Shown: one piece after another, positions 1 through 11,734 of the stretch
How the letters are laid out: each line of letters opens with the position of its first letter
How positions within the stretch are numbered: position 1 is the first letter of the stretch
DNA from: Sciurus carolinensis
Lineage: Eukaryota > Chordata > Mammalia > Rodentia > Sciuridae
Length of the DNA: 64,000 bases
Direction: 5' to 3'
Assembly: GCF_902686445.1 (NCBI RefSeq)
Contig: NC_062214.1
Span: forward strand, 56,889,177 to 56,953,176
Notes under the pieces: generated by a model
The model's input: the letters and a program-made list of their open reading frames with translations, nothing else
Told to the model about the DNA's origin: nothing
The model's database searches: none
Translations under genes and position numbers: made by a program

Positions 1-44
1 GCACAGTATGATCTGCAATGGACTGGGAAGAACACAAGAAGGGA

Positions 45-120
45 AGTTTTTGTTGCTTTAAGCCACCACACTATTGGGATTTATTTACTACCATGGTCCA
101 GTTGAGTCTAAGCAGACATA
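45..120 (+). repeat. MLT1-like LTR 3' end (relic)
   Basis: The phrase 'gctttaagccacc' followed by a T-rich stretch resembles the 3' terminus shared by MLT1/MaLR LTRs, where the AATAAA region is followed by 'tttaagccacc'. Only the terminal part is visible and the window begins close upstream. Tentative. Confidence 0.4.
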
Positions 121-414
121 GAGTGTCCATTAAACTTACTTGCACCTGCAGCAAGAGACATATAGACTAGGATTGTCATCACCATAGCACTGTGACAACA
201 AGAAAATGGAAACACCTTAAATATCTGTGCATAGTAAGCTGGTTCAATCGGTCATGGAACATTCATACGGTGGAATCTTACGCCTTTGTTATGAGGGATC
301 TCGTAAATTATACTGTTAGGTTCACTAGAGTGTGCATAGTGTTTGGTCATTGGTATGTAAAAAGGACAAGTTCATGCAGCAGTAACTAACACATTCAGTA
401 TTATAAAGCTTTAT

Positions 415-575
415 GATGATTAACTCAAATAATCCTCACAAGAGACCTTTAAGGTGATCCCAGTATTCTTTCTATTTCGCCAAAGGGGGACACAGAAAGA
501 CCAAGAAACCCACCCCAGGTGGCATAGCTAGGACATGTTAGAACAGATTTCAGGGTTTGGAACTCACTCCTTAAT
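415..575 (-). repeat. MIR SINE relic
   Basis: Read on the minus strand, this follows the MIR order. 'Aactcaaataatcctcacaa', a purine-rich core, 'cacagaaagaccaagaaacc' and the 'gcatagctaggacatg' block match the usual 'taatcctcacaa ... gaggaaactgag ... cacacagctag' pattern of an inverted MIR. It is diverged, and no target duplication was found. Confidence 0.65.
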
Positions 576-1489
576 AACTCACCATAGTACATAGATGAGG
601 AAGTTCATTTAAGTAGAATATTTTGGGGGAATTAGGGGAAGATGAGAATCTGGCAGGAATATATGTCTCTGGGCAGAAGAATCGAAAAGTTGGAGACAAT
701 GTTGGGAGCCAGATTTGATTTTCAGTGTTTTCCTTGTTTAATACCTTTGGAGTTTCTTTCTTAATTATGTGCAGAAATCATGTATTTCAAAACACAAATA
801 AATTAGTTAGAAAGAGCTAAGATACTAGAAGATCATTCCAATTTTAACATCATATCTCCCGTTTTCAGGACCCCTTGGCTCCCAACTCGAAGGAAAAAGG
901 TAACTGACTTTTTTTCCAAGGTGGTAAAAGGCACCTGCAGGCTTTTGTCAAAATCCTCCTTCTCTCTTGGCACATGGTTTCTCCTCATCCTCCTCCCCCA
1001 GCTCCCAGGCCCCAGCACCAGAGAGAGGAACACTGAGCCACAGTGTGAGACTGTATTCCTTAGTCAAATAGAAGTTTTACTTAGATAGATTTTTGCCTTT
1101 GCAATTATGTCATTAAAAACGTCCTAAACTTCAGACTTGAAATGAACTCCAGCAAGGGTCTGCCCTTTTAGCTCTCTGGCTTTACATAATTTATGGTTTT
1201 GAATCTTATTGAAAAATGCAAAAAGGATTCAGAAAATGTTCCAGGCAGGCACACATGGATGTTTATCCCTCTAGCCCTTCCAGCAAATTTCTCTCTCCAC
1301 AGTGGAGGGGGTTCTGTCCTCACGATTAGAGGGTTCTAATCCTGTATAAGATTAGGAGAAGAACACTGTATAAGAATATGGAAATTGTAACACAACCTTC
1401 CAGCTCACTCCTTTGTCTCATCAGTTATCAGCTGCGATGGTCCACCCTTATGGTCCTCTTTCACTGATCTCTTTCTTCATTTCCCCCTC
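576..1489. other. No assigned feature
   Basis: I recognise no gene or repeat family here. A 66-codon minus-strand frame at 833-1033 has no recognisable similarity or splice context and is taken as chance. Confidence 0.5.
1484..1489 (+). repeat. Target-site duplication, left copy
   Basis: CCCCTC lies immediately before the LTR and is repeated exactly at 1941-1946 immediately after it. Confidence 0.85.
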
Positions 1490-1940
1490 TGTTGGGACTA
1501 ATGACACGTTAACTAACTCAGGCTGACTCCTTACTCCCTGGCCAGTGAGCAAAATCAAGGCCTCAAAGGCGGTTTCAAAGGTTCATGACGATAAACCGGA
1601 CCATAGTCAGGGATTGGTTAACAACAGTTCCGCGAACGTGATCAGCTCGTGCTTGCCATATAGTCTAATGGGACTCTCGCCTGTGTGAACCCCCCTGCCT
1701 TGGTGATCTTTAAGCCGATTGGTTCCCACCTAGCCCCCACCCTACATAAAAGCTGTGTGACTTCCTCAATAAACGAGTTCCTGCTGTGACGGGTCTCCCT
1801 GACGTGTCTGATTGTCCTCCGCCTGGAGGGCTGGGAGCATGCGGTCAGTCGGCCTTACCTATCCTGATCTGACCTTGTTGGGGAGTGTCCCCTTCCCTTG
1901 CCACTGGTCGAGAAGGGCAAGGGGGCTTAAGACCCCGACA
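1490..1940 (+). mobile_element. Solo LTR of a class II (ERV2/beta-like) endogenous retrovirus
   Basis: This 451-bp segment starts TGTTGGG and ends CCCCGACA, an imperfect terminal inverted repeat. The 6-bp direct repeat CCCCTC flanks it at 1484-1489 and 1941-1946. Plus-strand LTR signals are present: inverted CCAAT boxes (ATTGG at 1613 and 1718), a TATA-like CATAAAA near 1745, and AATAAA at 1768-1773, only about 20 bp past the TATA. Such close spacing implies a very short R region, as in betaretroviruses. A 6-bp duplication is usual for class II ERVs. No primer-binding site, gag, pol or env sequence follows, so this is a solo LTR left by recombination between two LTRs. About 18 CpG dinucleotides remain inside, against almost none in the flanks, which argues for a fairly recent insertion. 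The family name is unknown to me. Confidence 0.88.
1743..1773 (+). promoter_or_regulatory. LTR core promoter and poly(A) signal
   Basis: A TATA-like CATAAAA near 1745 is followed by AATAAA at 1768-1773. The expected start site would lie about 25-30 bp past the TATA, so the poly(A) signal falls at or before the cap site. This arrangement is known from betaretroviruses with R regions of about 15 nt. Activity cannot be judged from sequence. Confidence 0.6.
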
Positions 1941-1946
1941 CCCCTC
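1941..1946 (+). repeat. Target-site duplication, right copy
   Basis: CCCCTC is identical to 1484-1489 and marks the far edge of the solo LTR insertion. Confidence 0.85.
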
Positions 1947-2029
1947 CTACCTCCCCTTCTCTGACTCACCTGGTCCTGGGTGGGTCACATAAGACTTCAG
2001 GAGTAGGTTGAAGCTGTAGGGTGGAGATA

Positions 2030-2215
2030 CTTGAAATTAAATGGTCTGCTTTTATTCCTGCGTCTGCCTCTTTCCAAACTCGTGCCTCTGAACAAATCAT
2101 TTTAACCTCCAAAGTTATATTTTCATATCTGTAAACTGAGGCTAACAGCTGCATGTTATCCCATCGGTCATACTGTGGGTTAAATGATATACTGAAATGA
2201 ATGAATTCAGCACTC
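2030..2215 (+). repeat. MIR SINE relic
   Basis: Plus-strand MIR order is visible: an 'aacaaatcattttaacctcc' block, then 'tcatatctgtaaactgaggc', then 'gggttaaatgatat'. These correspond to the central and 3' parts of the tRNA-derived MIR. Confidence 0.65.
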
Positions 2216-2289
2216 TGCTTCCGTATAGTAAATATTTAACATAGTATTATTTAAGGAGGGATACCAGTGTTGTAGGTAAGATGGTATTC

Positions 2290-2510
2290 TCTGGGGACAG
2301 AGGGAGTTTGAATCCCTACTCTGCTGTTTAGAGCTTGGGTCTTTTTCAAAGTCACCTCTACTCTCTAAGGTCAGTTTGCTTATCCACGCAATAGGAATAA
2401 CAATGCCATTATCTGTGGCATTGCTGTGAAGGGAAATGAGATGAAGCATCAGCAAGGGACTTAGCACAGGACCAGTCCATGGGAGAACTTCAATAAATGC
2501 TGACTCAGTA
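2290..2510 (+). repeat. MIR SINE relic
   Basis: 'gtttgaatccctactctgct', 'gcaataggaataacaatgcc' and 'ttagcacaggaccagtccat' followed by 'caataaatgctg' reproduce the MIR order from B box to 3' tail. It is a second copy close behind the one at 2030. Confidence 0.7.
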
Positions 2511-2999
2511 GGGGAATCTTGTGCTTCACAGAAGGAAAGAAGCAGGCAAAAAACGGACACATTTCTTGAATCCTCTGAAGATTATTACACCTGACACTGT
2601 AGGAGGAAGAGTGACCTCATCCTAAATAAGATCCTTGGTTGCAAATCCAGGCCTGGGCTGAAGTCACCTACCTTTGGCTATGTTATTGACCAGAGAAGGC
2701 TGTACCCCCCAGACCTGTGACAGTTTGGTGATAAGGAGAATGTCTGCATTTTTATTTGACCACTTCCACCTTTCTGCTCACCTGTTGATGGGATAACACT
2801 CCAAGACTTCTCTCCCCTAGTGACCTGCCCTCCACTTAACCCCCTGCCCACATTGCAGATAAAGACGCCAGTGGCTTCAGGTGTTTGCCTCTGTGGGTGG
2901 GAGAGCACTGCAGCAGATATGTCCCACTGGGGAGCCCAGGCCTCTGATCTCTTGTCAGTCTGGGACAAGTTCAGTGTTCAAGTCTGAAAATTGCAGTTT

Positions 3000-3140
3000 T
3001 TGACCTGCCCTTGACCTAGTTCTGTCTGAATCCTGGACAAATGGTTTTGCATCTCTCAGCCTCAGTTTTTTCAACTACAAAACTGGAAAACAATAGTGTA
3101 TTCTTCAAAGAGTTGCTATTAAAGTAAGGTCTAGAGAGAA
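3000..3140 (+). repeat. MIR SINE relic
   Basis: 'tctgtctgaatcctggacaa' and 'catctctcagcctcagtttt' followed by 'actacaaaactggaa' match the MIR core. Diverged. Confidence 0.65.
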
Positions 3141-4050
3141 AATTGACTCAGCAGGTGGGAGAAGGGTTAATACTCAGGTGAACTTATATCCTCAGAGTAG
3201 TCAACAGAAGACTGGGGCTGGGGGCCTGGGAAAAGAAGATTGCATAATTTGAAGATCTAAGGTTTCTAGTGCATTCTAGTCCTCCTTAAATATAGCGCAG
3301 ATGGTCCTGGGGAAGGCTGTGGCAGAGAGGCCCTGGATAATATGAGAAAGAGGTGGAAAATGCTTAATTGGAGGCAGGAATCTTCAGATCTCTGCTGAAT
3401 ACATTGATAAGTCTTCTTTCTGTGGATGCTGCTTAAGCAAGGAGCCAGAAACCATTATTTCTACTGCTCCCATAAACCAGTTCTTTGCTTGTTATGAGCT
3501 TTCTCAAACCGATGGGCAAACCTTACACCTCATTTCGCAAAAGCAATAATAAAATACACTGAGAAATTCTCAGGTGCCTGTGGCAGGCATAGACTTAGGA
3601 GTTCTGCTGGTATTGCCCTGCAGGTACTCTGGCTCTGAGAGGTCAATACTCCCTCAACTCACACCAAATTTTATTCCAGATGGTCTTAGAATTCTTTCAA
3701 GAGCCCTTTGAACAGAATAGAGAATCACACACTGTCAAACCAAAAAGACGCCTTAGTGATTATCTTCTCCACAGATCATGAATCAAAGTCCATGGTAAAT
3801 TTAATCCACAATCGTACTTTGTTTTATCCATACAGATTTTTTTCTTTTTAAACAAATGATATACCAACATTTAAAACTGAGTAGTTTTTTGTCCAGTTTA
3901 TTTTTTTCCAAAATCATAAATCTGACCACAGTATTTCAACATGGCAGCATCAGATGAGGGAGGCATGCACTATAGTCCTCAACACTCCGTAGTGTGTATA
4001 TTCAGTTCCTTTGGGTTGTCTGCTTGGCATCAATTAGCATTCAAGTTTGC
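3141..4050. other. No assigned feature
   Basis: No coding signal or clear repeat boundary is seen. A short stretch near 3710-3800 faintly resembles the end of a MIR or L2 relic, too weakly to call. Confidence 0.4.
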
Positions 4051-4059
4051 AACTTCTAA

Positions 4060-4195
4060 TCTGATGAACTCCTCATGGTATAGATGGGAAATCTGAATGC
4101 TGAACATATGAAGTGGCTCTGCCAACATCACCAAGAGGACGAGTGGCAGAAATGGAATTGGAACCCAGTACATGTAGGTCAAAGTCTCTTCATAG
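4060..4195 (-). repeat. MIR SINE relic
   Basis: An inverted MIR pattern: 'tatagatgggaaatctgaat', 'gccaacatcaccaagaggac', then 'gtggcagaaatggaattgga' and 'acccag'. It corresponds to 'cagatggggaaactgag ... cacagctagtaagtggcagagctgg'. Confidence 0.65.
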
Positions 4196-6020
4196 TTTTC
4201 ATAGTAGCCCAGCTTGCCGAGGACATGAGGCATCTCGTCAACATGCATGCATCTTTACATTGACACCATCTGGAATGACCCATGAGATTATGTGTCCCTT
4301 CTCTCTAGATGTCAGCCCTCATGAATAAGAAAAAGGTGGTGTAATATTCTCAGTGTTTTTCACCAACTGTGGTTAAGAAAGGTGCATTATTGTGGTGCCT
4401 GGTGCTCAGCAACCCAGGAATCCAGTCTGCCCTTCTCACATCAGGAATTTACTGATGAAGGCATCAGGCAGAAAGGATGACATGATATTGGCCCTATGGA
4501 GCCAAGATTATTGCTAAACCCTGGCTTTTCCCTTCTAGTTTTCAGCTCCCAGAAGTGCATCAGTGGTGCCATGAATGACCAGAATTGACTCCAAGCAGAC
4601 TGAGGAGACTGGCAGACAGCGTTAAGAGTGACCTCTCTATCCTCTTTCTCCCCAGGGACCTTGATGCTCTTCATAGCCTATGACAATAGGTGGGGTTTGC
4701 ATGGGGGGACATCTCAGTGTTTGGCAGGTCTTATGCATTAATGTGGGTGCCCAGAGGCTCTGGGGGCTGGCAGGGGCTGGTCCTGTATTTCTATTCTCTT
4801 CAGGCAGCTGCAAATCCCTGTCTCTGGAAATGAAATTAAAAAGAGCAGCTGGGAGATAATACATACTGTAGATCCAAGTGTAAAGTAGCTCCCTGTCCTT
4901 CTGATAAGGCCGCTTCCAGGACAAGCAACAAGGATTACACAGTAATCTTATTATAGAGGGTCTGCCAAGGGCAAAGAAAGGGTCACTTTTCTGTGCACAG
5001 CAACACCATCCCCCTCTTCTCTCCCCTAAGCTGCTACCCCACCACTGCACTGACTTTCCATCCTAAGAGGAAGGCACACTCATGCTAGTACTTCCAGATT
5101 CTTTCTGAATTCCTCCCCATTCCAGGGGAGCTCATTGCAGCCCCCAATCTCATTGACTCTCCCACAGATTGGACCTACTAATGGAGTTTGGATCTGTCAA
5201 AAGAGAACAGCTATACAGGAAAGAGAAATTGCGTCCAGGTATCTCACTGTCCAGGTGTCTGGTAGCAAAGAACTTGGCTCTTTTCTGGACAGTCTGAAAG
5301 GCACAGAGTCATGACGAGTTTCTGTTCAAAGAGATAGTATTGGGGGAATGAATGTGCTCGAGGTGGGAGATGAGGTCTTGACCCTAACTTCTGACTCAGC
5401 TGCCTATTTTCTGCATAACTACAGAAATCATTCCTGATCCCCACCTGCCTTCCTTTTCCTTTGCTGTCAGAACAATCTAACCTCAACACCTTTACCCAGG
5501 GAGCATAGTTCTGGAAATTCCTGTGTGTGATGTGAGGGCTGAGGGGAGAGAGGGAGAAACAGATTTGGCAAATTGCCATTATAACTCACCCAAGGATATG
5601 AAAATAAACAGATTTTGGTCAGTGAAAAGTAATAAGATCTGGTATTTACACAGAATTTTATGTGAAAAACCCAGAAGAACTTATGCTTTTTCACTCAACT
5701 CTGTTTTCTCTGCCAATGGTTGGGAAGAAAATAAACAATTTAAGAGAATGATAAAACCATTGTTCTGAGTTTCATATATATTTCATTTATATGTGACACC
5801 CAAATATGGATTCATGCTTACATTACATGAAGTCATGTTTAATGTGTTCACATTACATAAAAACTCTTCCATCTGCAGGCAATGACTTGGGCTAGCAGGA
5901 GCTGCATGAGGATCGGTTAAGTGATTAACCCAGCATTATTTCATGCAATAACACAGACATTCTCAACACACGGATGCCCCCTGTCTAGTATTTAAAATCA
6001 TGGGTTTGTAACTACCTTAA
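4196..6020. other. No assigned feature
   Basis: About 1.8 kb without a recognisable gene or repeat. Minus-strand open frames at 4637-5050 (137 codons) and 5244-5579 (111 codons) resemble no family I know, and the second overlaps other chance frames. AATAAA strings are scattered, as expected for AT-rich DNA. Confidence 0.45.
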
Positions 6021-6024
6021 ATTG

Positions 6025-6250
6025 TAAGCTAAAAGCCAGCATACTTTTTCTACAAAGTCCCAAATAGCAAATATTTTTAACTTTGCAGGCCAGATAATCC
6101 CCGTCACTACTACCTTGACTTTGCCATTATAACAAAAAGGAGTCACGGACAATACAAAATTAATGGGTGTGACTGTGTCCCAGTAAATTTTAATTTATAA
6201 AAGCAGGCCAGTTGTATGTGACCTGGGGGACAGTTAACAACCACTGATCT
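6025..6250 (+). mobile_element. Non-autonomous hAT-like DNA transposon relic (orientation A)
   Basis: The order 'gcatactttttctacaaag', 'atagcaaatatttttaactt', 'tgcaggccagataatc', then 'gggtgtgactgtgtcccagt', 'aaattttaatttataaaagc' and 'aggcc' matches a common eutherian MER element. Its typical motifs are 'ggccagatagtaaatatttt' and 'gtgttccaataaaacttt'. Three more copies lie at 26695, 33228 and 40372. The exact MER name is not certain. Confidence 0.6.
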
Positions 6251-7430
6251 AGATCTTTAGGTAAGCTCTGTGATCAAGAGCTATATCAAATAAGTCTGAC
6301 ACTTTGGCAAAATTTGGTCATGGTCAGAGGAATGAACTCATTATGTTACCATGAGAAAAAGCATAAAAATTGTTATCCAGGAAACTGGATTACTTTCTGG
6401 CTCATTGTCTTAAAGTGAGGTTCTAAGAAAGCTACTTTAGTTCTCTCAGTCTTGGTTTCTTCATGCATTGAGAGTTTGTACCAGAAGACCTTTAAGGTCT
6501 TTTTCAGAATGTATAGAAGTTACATCAAATACTTTTCCCATACCTCCCACAAGTTTCATTTTTTATTTATTTTTACCTTTGAAGAACATTTGGGAACTCA
6601 GCAAGGACCTTATGAGAAAAATCAGGTTTCAGAGTGTTATGTGGAAGAGAAAAATCTTAACTGTGCCTACATTTTCTTTCTGGAAGGAAAAAAAATAACC
6701 TTTCATACCTATAAAGTTTACTCATGGTGCCATCTTATTTCTGGATATAAAGGATATGTATCATAAATTTTGGTGGCCTAATATCTCAAAGCTACCCCAA
6801 CAGCTGTGGACTCTGACATTTCCTCATGGTGATAGAAGGGTCAGTGCCTCATAACCACCAGCTAGGACTCTGCACTTACCTCAAGTTAAGAACATTTTGA
6901 CCTTCTACTTGTAGACTGTGAATCTTGAGAAATGAGATGAAGGTGAAGGATGTCAGATAGATTATTCACAGAACCAGCAGCAGGGGGGGCTCTAGTGGGG
7001 ACCCAAAGGGAGTTGACTGGGGAATGGGCCAACTACAGAGTCTAACCAGACTCTTCCTTGACCTGTCTGTGGCTCTGTTGCTTGATTCCAATACCTTTTG
7101 CCCATTGTACAAGGTTGAATCTTTATACTGATTCTCTCTTGATACTTTCCCAACAAATTTAGGTCATGTTTAAGTTACAGGCCTCTTCTATTCCTGCAAT
7201 CAAAATTCCTGACTACAATTAGTCATCTTTTAATTTTTATTTTTAAATTAAAAACCCTGTCTTGAGCCAAGAGACATACATTATTAGATTCATTTTCTTA
7301 TAGTACCATTCACTGGGAGGAAGCCACACTTTTGCTCTGGGAAGTTTCACCCTCAAACTTACTGCTGAATTTAGTGCTAACTTCAGAAATATCCAAAGGG
7401 CTGGTACTCTAGGAACAATATCTTTTATGC
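6251..7430. other. No assigned feature (possible weak MIR at 6380-6500)
   Basis: 'ttctctcagtcttggtttct' near 6440 may be a worn MIR core. The 104-codon frame at 6452 begins inside it and has no recognisable similarity. Confidence 0.35.
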
Positions 7431-8170
7431 CACTGTTTCATTCATTCACTCATTTAATCATTTATTCCATCAACATTTGTCCAGTATCTACTCTATACTC
7501 AGCACTGTATAAGGTACAATCCCAAGTCAGCTAAGGAAAAGGAATGTCTAGTCTATGGTGAGGAGAGACATATCCTTACATGACTATTTGATTGTACATT
7601 TTGTTCTTTTTACAAGAATCACAGAGAAATTTAAGTTCTTTTACATTAATAGCAGGGAGATGCTCTGTAATTGGTAAGGAATGGTGAGAAAATCCTCACC
7701 AAGAAGCAACATTTTAGCTGTGAACCAAAGAATGAATGAGCATGAACTAGTTGAAACAGAGGTAGAAGCAGAGGAAATAGCAAAGCGAAGGGCATGGGCA
7801 GGCAGGAGCATCCTGTACTTGGAAACTGAAAAGAAGCCAAGGGGTCCAGAGTTGAATGAGTCTGAAGAACAAGGAGGTGAGCTAAGGTCAGAAAGTTGTT
7901 TTGGCCTTGTTGGCCAAGGTAAATGTAGGGATATTTTAGCTCAATAATAAATGGAAACCATTGAGAAGTCTTATTCCAGTGAGTGACATGATTGGATTTC
8001 CATTGTTCAAGAATCTCTGTGTCTACTCTGGAAAGAATGCATCAGAGGGGTTCCAGTAGGGCTGTGAAGATACAAGTGCAGGAAATATTTCAGTTCATCT
8101 GGGCAGAACTTGTATGGTGAAGGTAGAGAGAAGAGAAATAGAAGTGTGATTAGTAAAAGAGGCAGAACTT
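7430..8170 (+). repeat. Ancient L2-like mammalian LINE-type repeat
   Basis: 'catcaacatttgtccagtat', 'ctactctatactcagcactg', 'gaggtagaagcagaggaaat', then 'aatggaaaccattgagaagt' and 'gtgacatgattggatttcca' follow the order of a widespread mammalian relic that includes 'agtgacatgatctgactt'. I place it with L2-type elements without certainty. The 88-codon frame at 7681-7947 lies inside it and is not a gene. Confidence 0.4.
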
Positions 8171-10500
8171 CATGACCAGTTGGTGGAAGGTTTCTGAAAT
8201 CACTGAAGGGTAGATGAAAGTGATATTTACTGATATGGGGAGATGTGAAGGAGGAGCAATTTTGCTTCCCTCTTTTCTTGATATTATCTAGTGACCCTTA
8301 TGGACACAAGATTTTGCAAATTAGCTCTACCAATTAAGTCAATTCTCTTGGTGTTTGTCATCACTGTCTTAATTAGTTCTTTCTTGTGGATATAGGATAG
8401 TGCTCATATAAAAATATTGGCCTTTCTGTATCCCACACCATTATTTCCTCTATTCCTGAATTTCTTGGTGTGAGTCCTATGGTAATTATTCTTCCAGCAG
8501 GCCTAGGACAAACCTCTTCCTTGCTCTCTCATCCTTACTGTGCATCCTCTGCATCTCTTATTGAACAACCCAGTTGTGGCTCCCTCTTGACTCTCTTTAG
8601 TTTTTTCCCCACGGACATAACTAGTTCAGGCCTGCCAATCCTCTGTGTGGGTCACAATTTTGGAGTCCATTGTGAATCTGACTGTGTATGCTCATTATGT
8701 ATGACTGGACCCCAAGCTATAATCAATATGCATGCAAAATCTTTCAAAGATTCAGGATTTATTATCTGGTCAGATTTCTGGTTTCTTTTCCTTGCTATTT
8801 CATCAAGGTCCTGGTCATTTCAAGGCTTATAGCACTACACCTGAAAACAGAGAAAAGTTTTGAAACTCCCATCAAGAAGCCATCATCCAAATTTCACGGA
8901 GATGTGTTTTCTGGGTGACTGCGACTACCATTTCTATTTTTTCTCTCTTTTCCTCTTTATCTTGTGAATAATTGGGACTGGCTGTCATGATTGAATCAAT
9001 GATAATGATTGCCAAGCCCTTAGAAAATGTCAAAAACTAGATGTGATAATGCATTCCATGCAGGGAAACTAAGTTAGAACTGGGCTTTGCTCTCTATTCT
9101 TTATAGAAAACTTCAGAAAAAGCCCACAAATGGTCCAAATGAAGATTCAAGTTCTCCCCTGCTCACCTTGAGACACACAAACATGATGTCCTTTCATTCC
9201 ATTATATTTTCCACTTTTCTCTATTAGAATGGGCATTGTGTTGAAAAAAAAAAAAAAAACAAGCATGATTGCATTTGAAGGGCACAGAAGGAAAAATATA
9301 CCCCATGGGCAGAGAAAAGATGGAATGAGCAAGTGCATTAAAATATTATTGAAAGTGCAGGGGAACAAAGCAAAATCCATCAGCTCAGCAGTCCTGGATT
9401 ATTTCACTACATGACACCAAAAATGAACGAGATACTAACCAATTAGTTTTTATTTCTTTTTCCACATGACTCTTAGTTAGAACAGGAACATCTGGAGTTT
9501 GGAATCAATTGTCCAGAACTAGCTGCAGTGCTAATTAATATTTAGTCAAATGGCATTCCACCAAGGTGTCCCTTCTTGCATCTCCGTTCCCTGCAGGTAC
9601 CAGTGCTTTCCCAGAAACTCTGTCCATCTTAGTAAAGCACTGGTTGGCCAGTATAGGGAGGAGGAAAGGAGATAAGGATGATAAAATGGGCTACAGCATG
9701 CCTTCCTGTCTGGGACAATGAAAATCCTCTTGGAGGAATGTTCCTCTTGGAGGAAGGGCTGGAAAACAGGTCTGGAGAAGGAACAATTCTGCAGAATGAA
9801 TAGGGAGATTGAATCTGCACTATTCCCTACTTTCTCAGCATAGAAGATTTGAGTCCTACCATGACTTCATGCTTGACTCTTTTCAAATGAGGGAGAAAGG
9901 ATGGAATTAAGATCCTTTCTTTTAACTGTTGACTATTCTGACTTGGTCACAGTTTCCCTTCTTAGTGATGAACAGGGGTAGGGGCTAGAAATGTCTGGGA
10001 AATTCCACTACTAAGAAAAATCTGCCACATGATTCAGAATCCACTGCACTCTGTTCTTATGGCTTACAAAGATCTGTAATTCACTTCTGCTTCAGACTAC
10101 ATCACTTGAGTAGACTGGATGTACATGAACTTCCTAACAAACAACTTCATTCAATTCATTGACTTCTTGGTGATTCACTCTATATCTATACTGGACAATA
10201 CAGCAGCCACTTGAAATGTGACTGGTCTGAGTTCAGATGTGCCTTAAGTGGAATATTATTTCAAAAAATTAGTATAAAAGAAAGTAAAATATTTAAATAT
10301 TTCTAACATTGATTATAAATTGAAGTTAACACTTTTGGCCATATTGGATAAAATTAATATTAAAATTATTTGTTTCTTTTTATCTTTTAAATATGTCTAC
10401 TAGAAAATTTAATTATATGTGTGAAATGCATTTGTGATTACACTATGTTTCTATTGGGAATATTGATCTATAGTCCTAGATCTTAGTTAATGGTTTTGCC
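8171..10500. other. No assigned feature
   Basis: More than 2 kb without a recognised repeat or exon. It includes a 16-A run at 9244 with no convincing retrocopy upstream. The 120-codon frame at 8470-8832 has no known domain and a leucine/serine-rich composition typical of AT-rich chance frames. Confidence 0.45.
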
Positions 10501-10504
10501 TTCA

Positions 10505-10690
10505 GTTCCCTCTCATTACATTGTTACTATTTACTGACAACCTACCATATGGCACCCTATTTTTGGTACTTGTACATTTTGTTTAATACTCATGGCAGCC
10601 CTATAATCTCAAGATTACCAGCTTCCTTTTACATATGAGGAATTTGGGACAAGAGATGACATATAATTTCTTATATCCATTCATTTCAAG
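10505..10690 (-). repeat. MIR SINE relic
   Basis: Inverted MIR order: 'ctaccatatggcacc', 'gtacattttgtttaatactc', 'atggcagccctataatctca', 'ttacatatgaggaatttggg', 'acaagagatgac'. Confidence 0.7.
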
Positions 10691-11578
10691 TCAACAATGT
10701 TGATTGAGTACCAACTGCATGCTCTAGACAATTCCAGGTATTGTGGAGTTATACCCATAATGGATTTGATTGAAACCTAGGCCCCCCTGGATCCCCTTTG
10801 CTCTAAATCATTCTTTCCTGGCATCATGCTGTTTCCCTTAAAGTTTTTTAATGTCAGAAAGGTGGAATTTTCAGTCATTTATATCAATGCATCTTCATTT
10901 TCATGGAAACCAATTATGAAGACAATGCAATTGGATAGAATTAGACTCAGTGTCCAAGTTTGACTTACTAGAGCACTCATCTTTTGCAAATCACTTCTAA
11001 AACAAATTTGTATTCCTAGTAATCTGTAAGTGTTGTATGCAGAAGTATCCAGCCCTGGGCTTATTATTTATATATGTCAGCACAAGGCCAATTCAAGAAG
11101 AGTTGAGACTTGATGAACTATGCAGTTTGGGGCAGTAAGTTAGATCTGAGGCATCTGAGTAGAGAGACAATGAGTCATGAGACTCTGTAGGCACCATGCC
11201 AAGGGGACAGGGTCAATGGCAGGAGGTGAGCAGGCTGAACTATGGCAAGGGGCTTATGCAGACTCTATTGGCAGACTTGGTACTTGCAATTAAAGACCCA
11301 ATAGTATGTGAGGGCATCTGAGTGTATAAGAAGCAAATATCTGAAACCTACCTAAGGGGTCAGAGAGAGAATAGAATCTAAAAATAAAAAGGGAAGGGGG
11401 TTTCAGAAATAGTAACTCTGATTCCAGAAAAAGTAAGTACACATAACCTCAATGTGAGCTTTGAATCTTAGGCAAAAGGCTGCCATGGTGTTGAGCCCTT
11501 GTCTCAGATAGTAGTGGTTATTCTGTCTCCAGTATTGGGAGAGAATATTTCATATTTAGTTACAAAGAGATTTGTGTC
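10691..11578. other. No assigned feature
   Basis: No gene or clear repeat recognised. Confidence 0.4.
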
Positions 11579-11579
11579 C

Positions 11580-11718
11580 AGCTTCCATAAACCCTAAGAG
11601 GCAGATATACATTTTATCATCTTTTCCACATTGAAAATGAAAGAAAATTGAGGCACAAAAAATTTAGATAACATTCGAGCACACAATTCATTAGAGATAG
11701 AGTTAGAATTCCTATCTA
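11580..11718 (-). repeat. MIR SINE relic
   Basis: 'accctaagaggcagatatac', 'ttttatcatcttttccacat', 'gaaaattgaggcacaaaaaa' and 'tttagataac' match an inverted MIR. It ends directly before the MLT1 copy at 11735. Confidence 0.6.
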
Positions 11719-11734
11719 GACAGTATGTTCATTA

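Noticed and set aside
1490..1940. CpG-rich segment as a host gene promoter or CpG island
   Set aside because: The CpGs end exactly at the target duplications, so they belong to the LTR and not to a host promoter.
1947..2600. Internal provirus sequence after the LTR
   Set aside because: Host sequence with MIR relics starts right after the duplication; no primer-binding site or retroviral gene is present.
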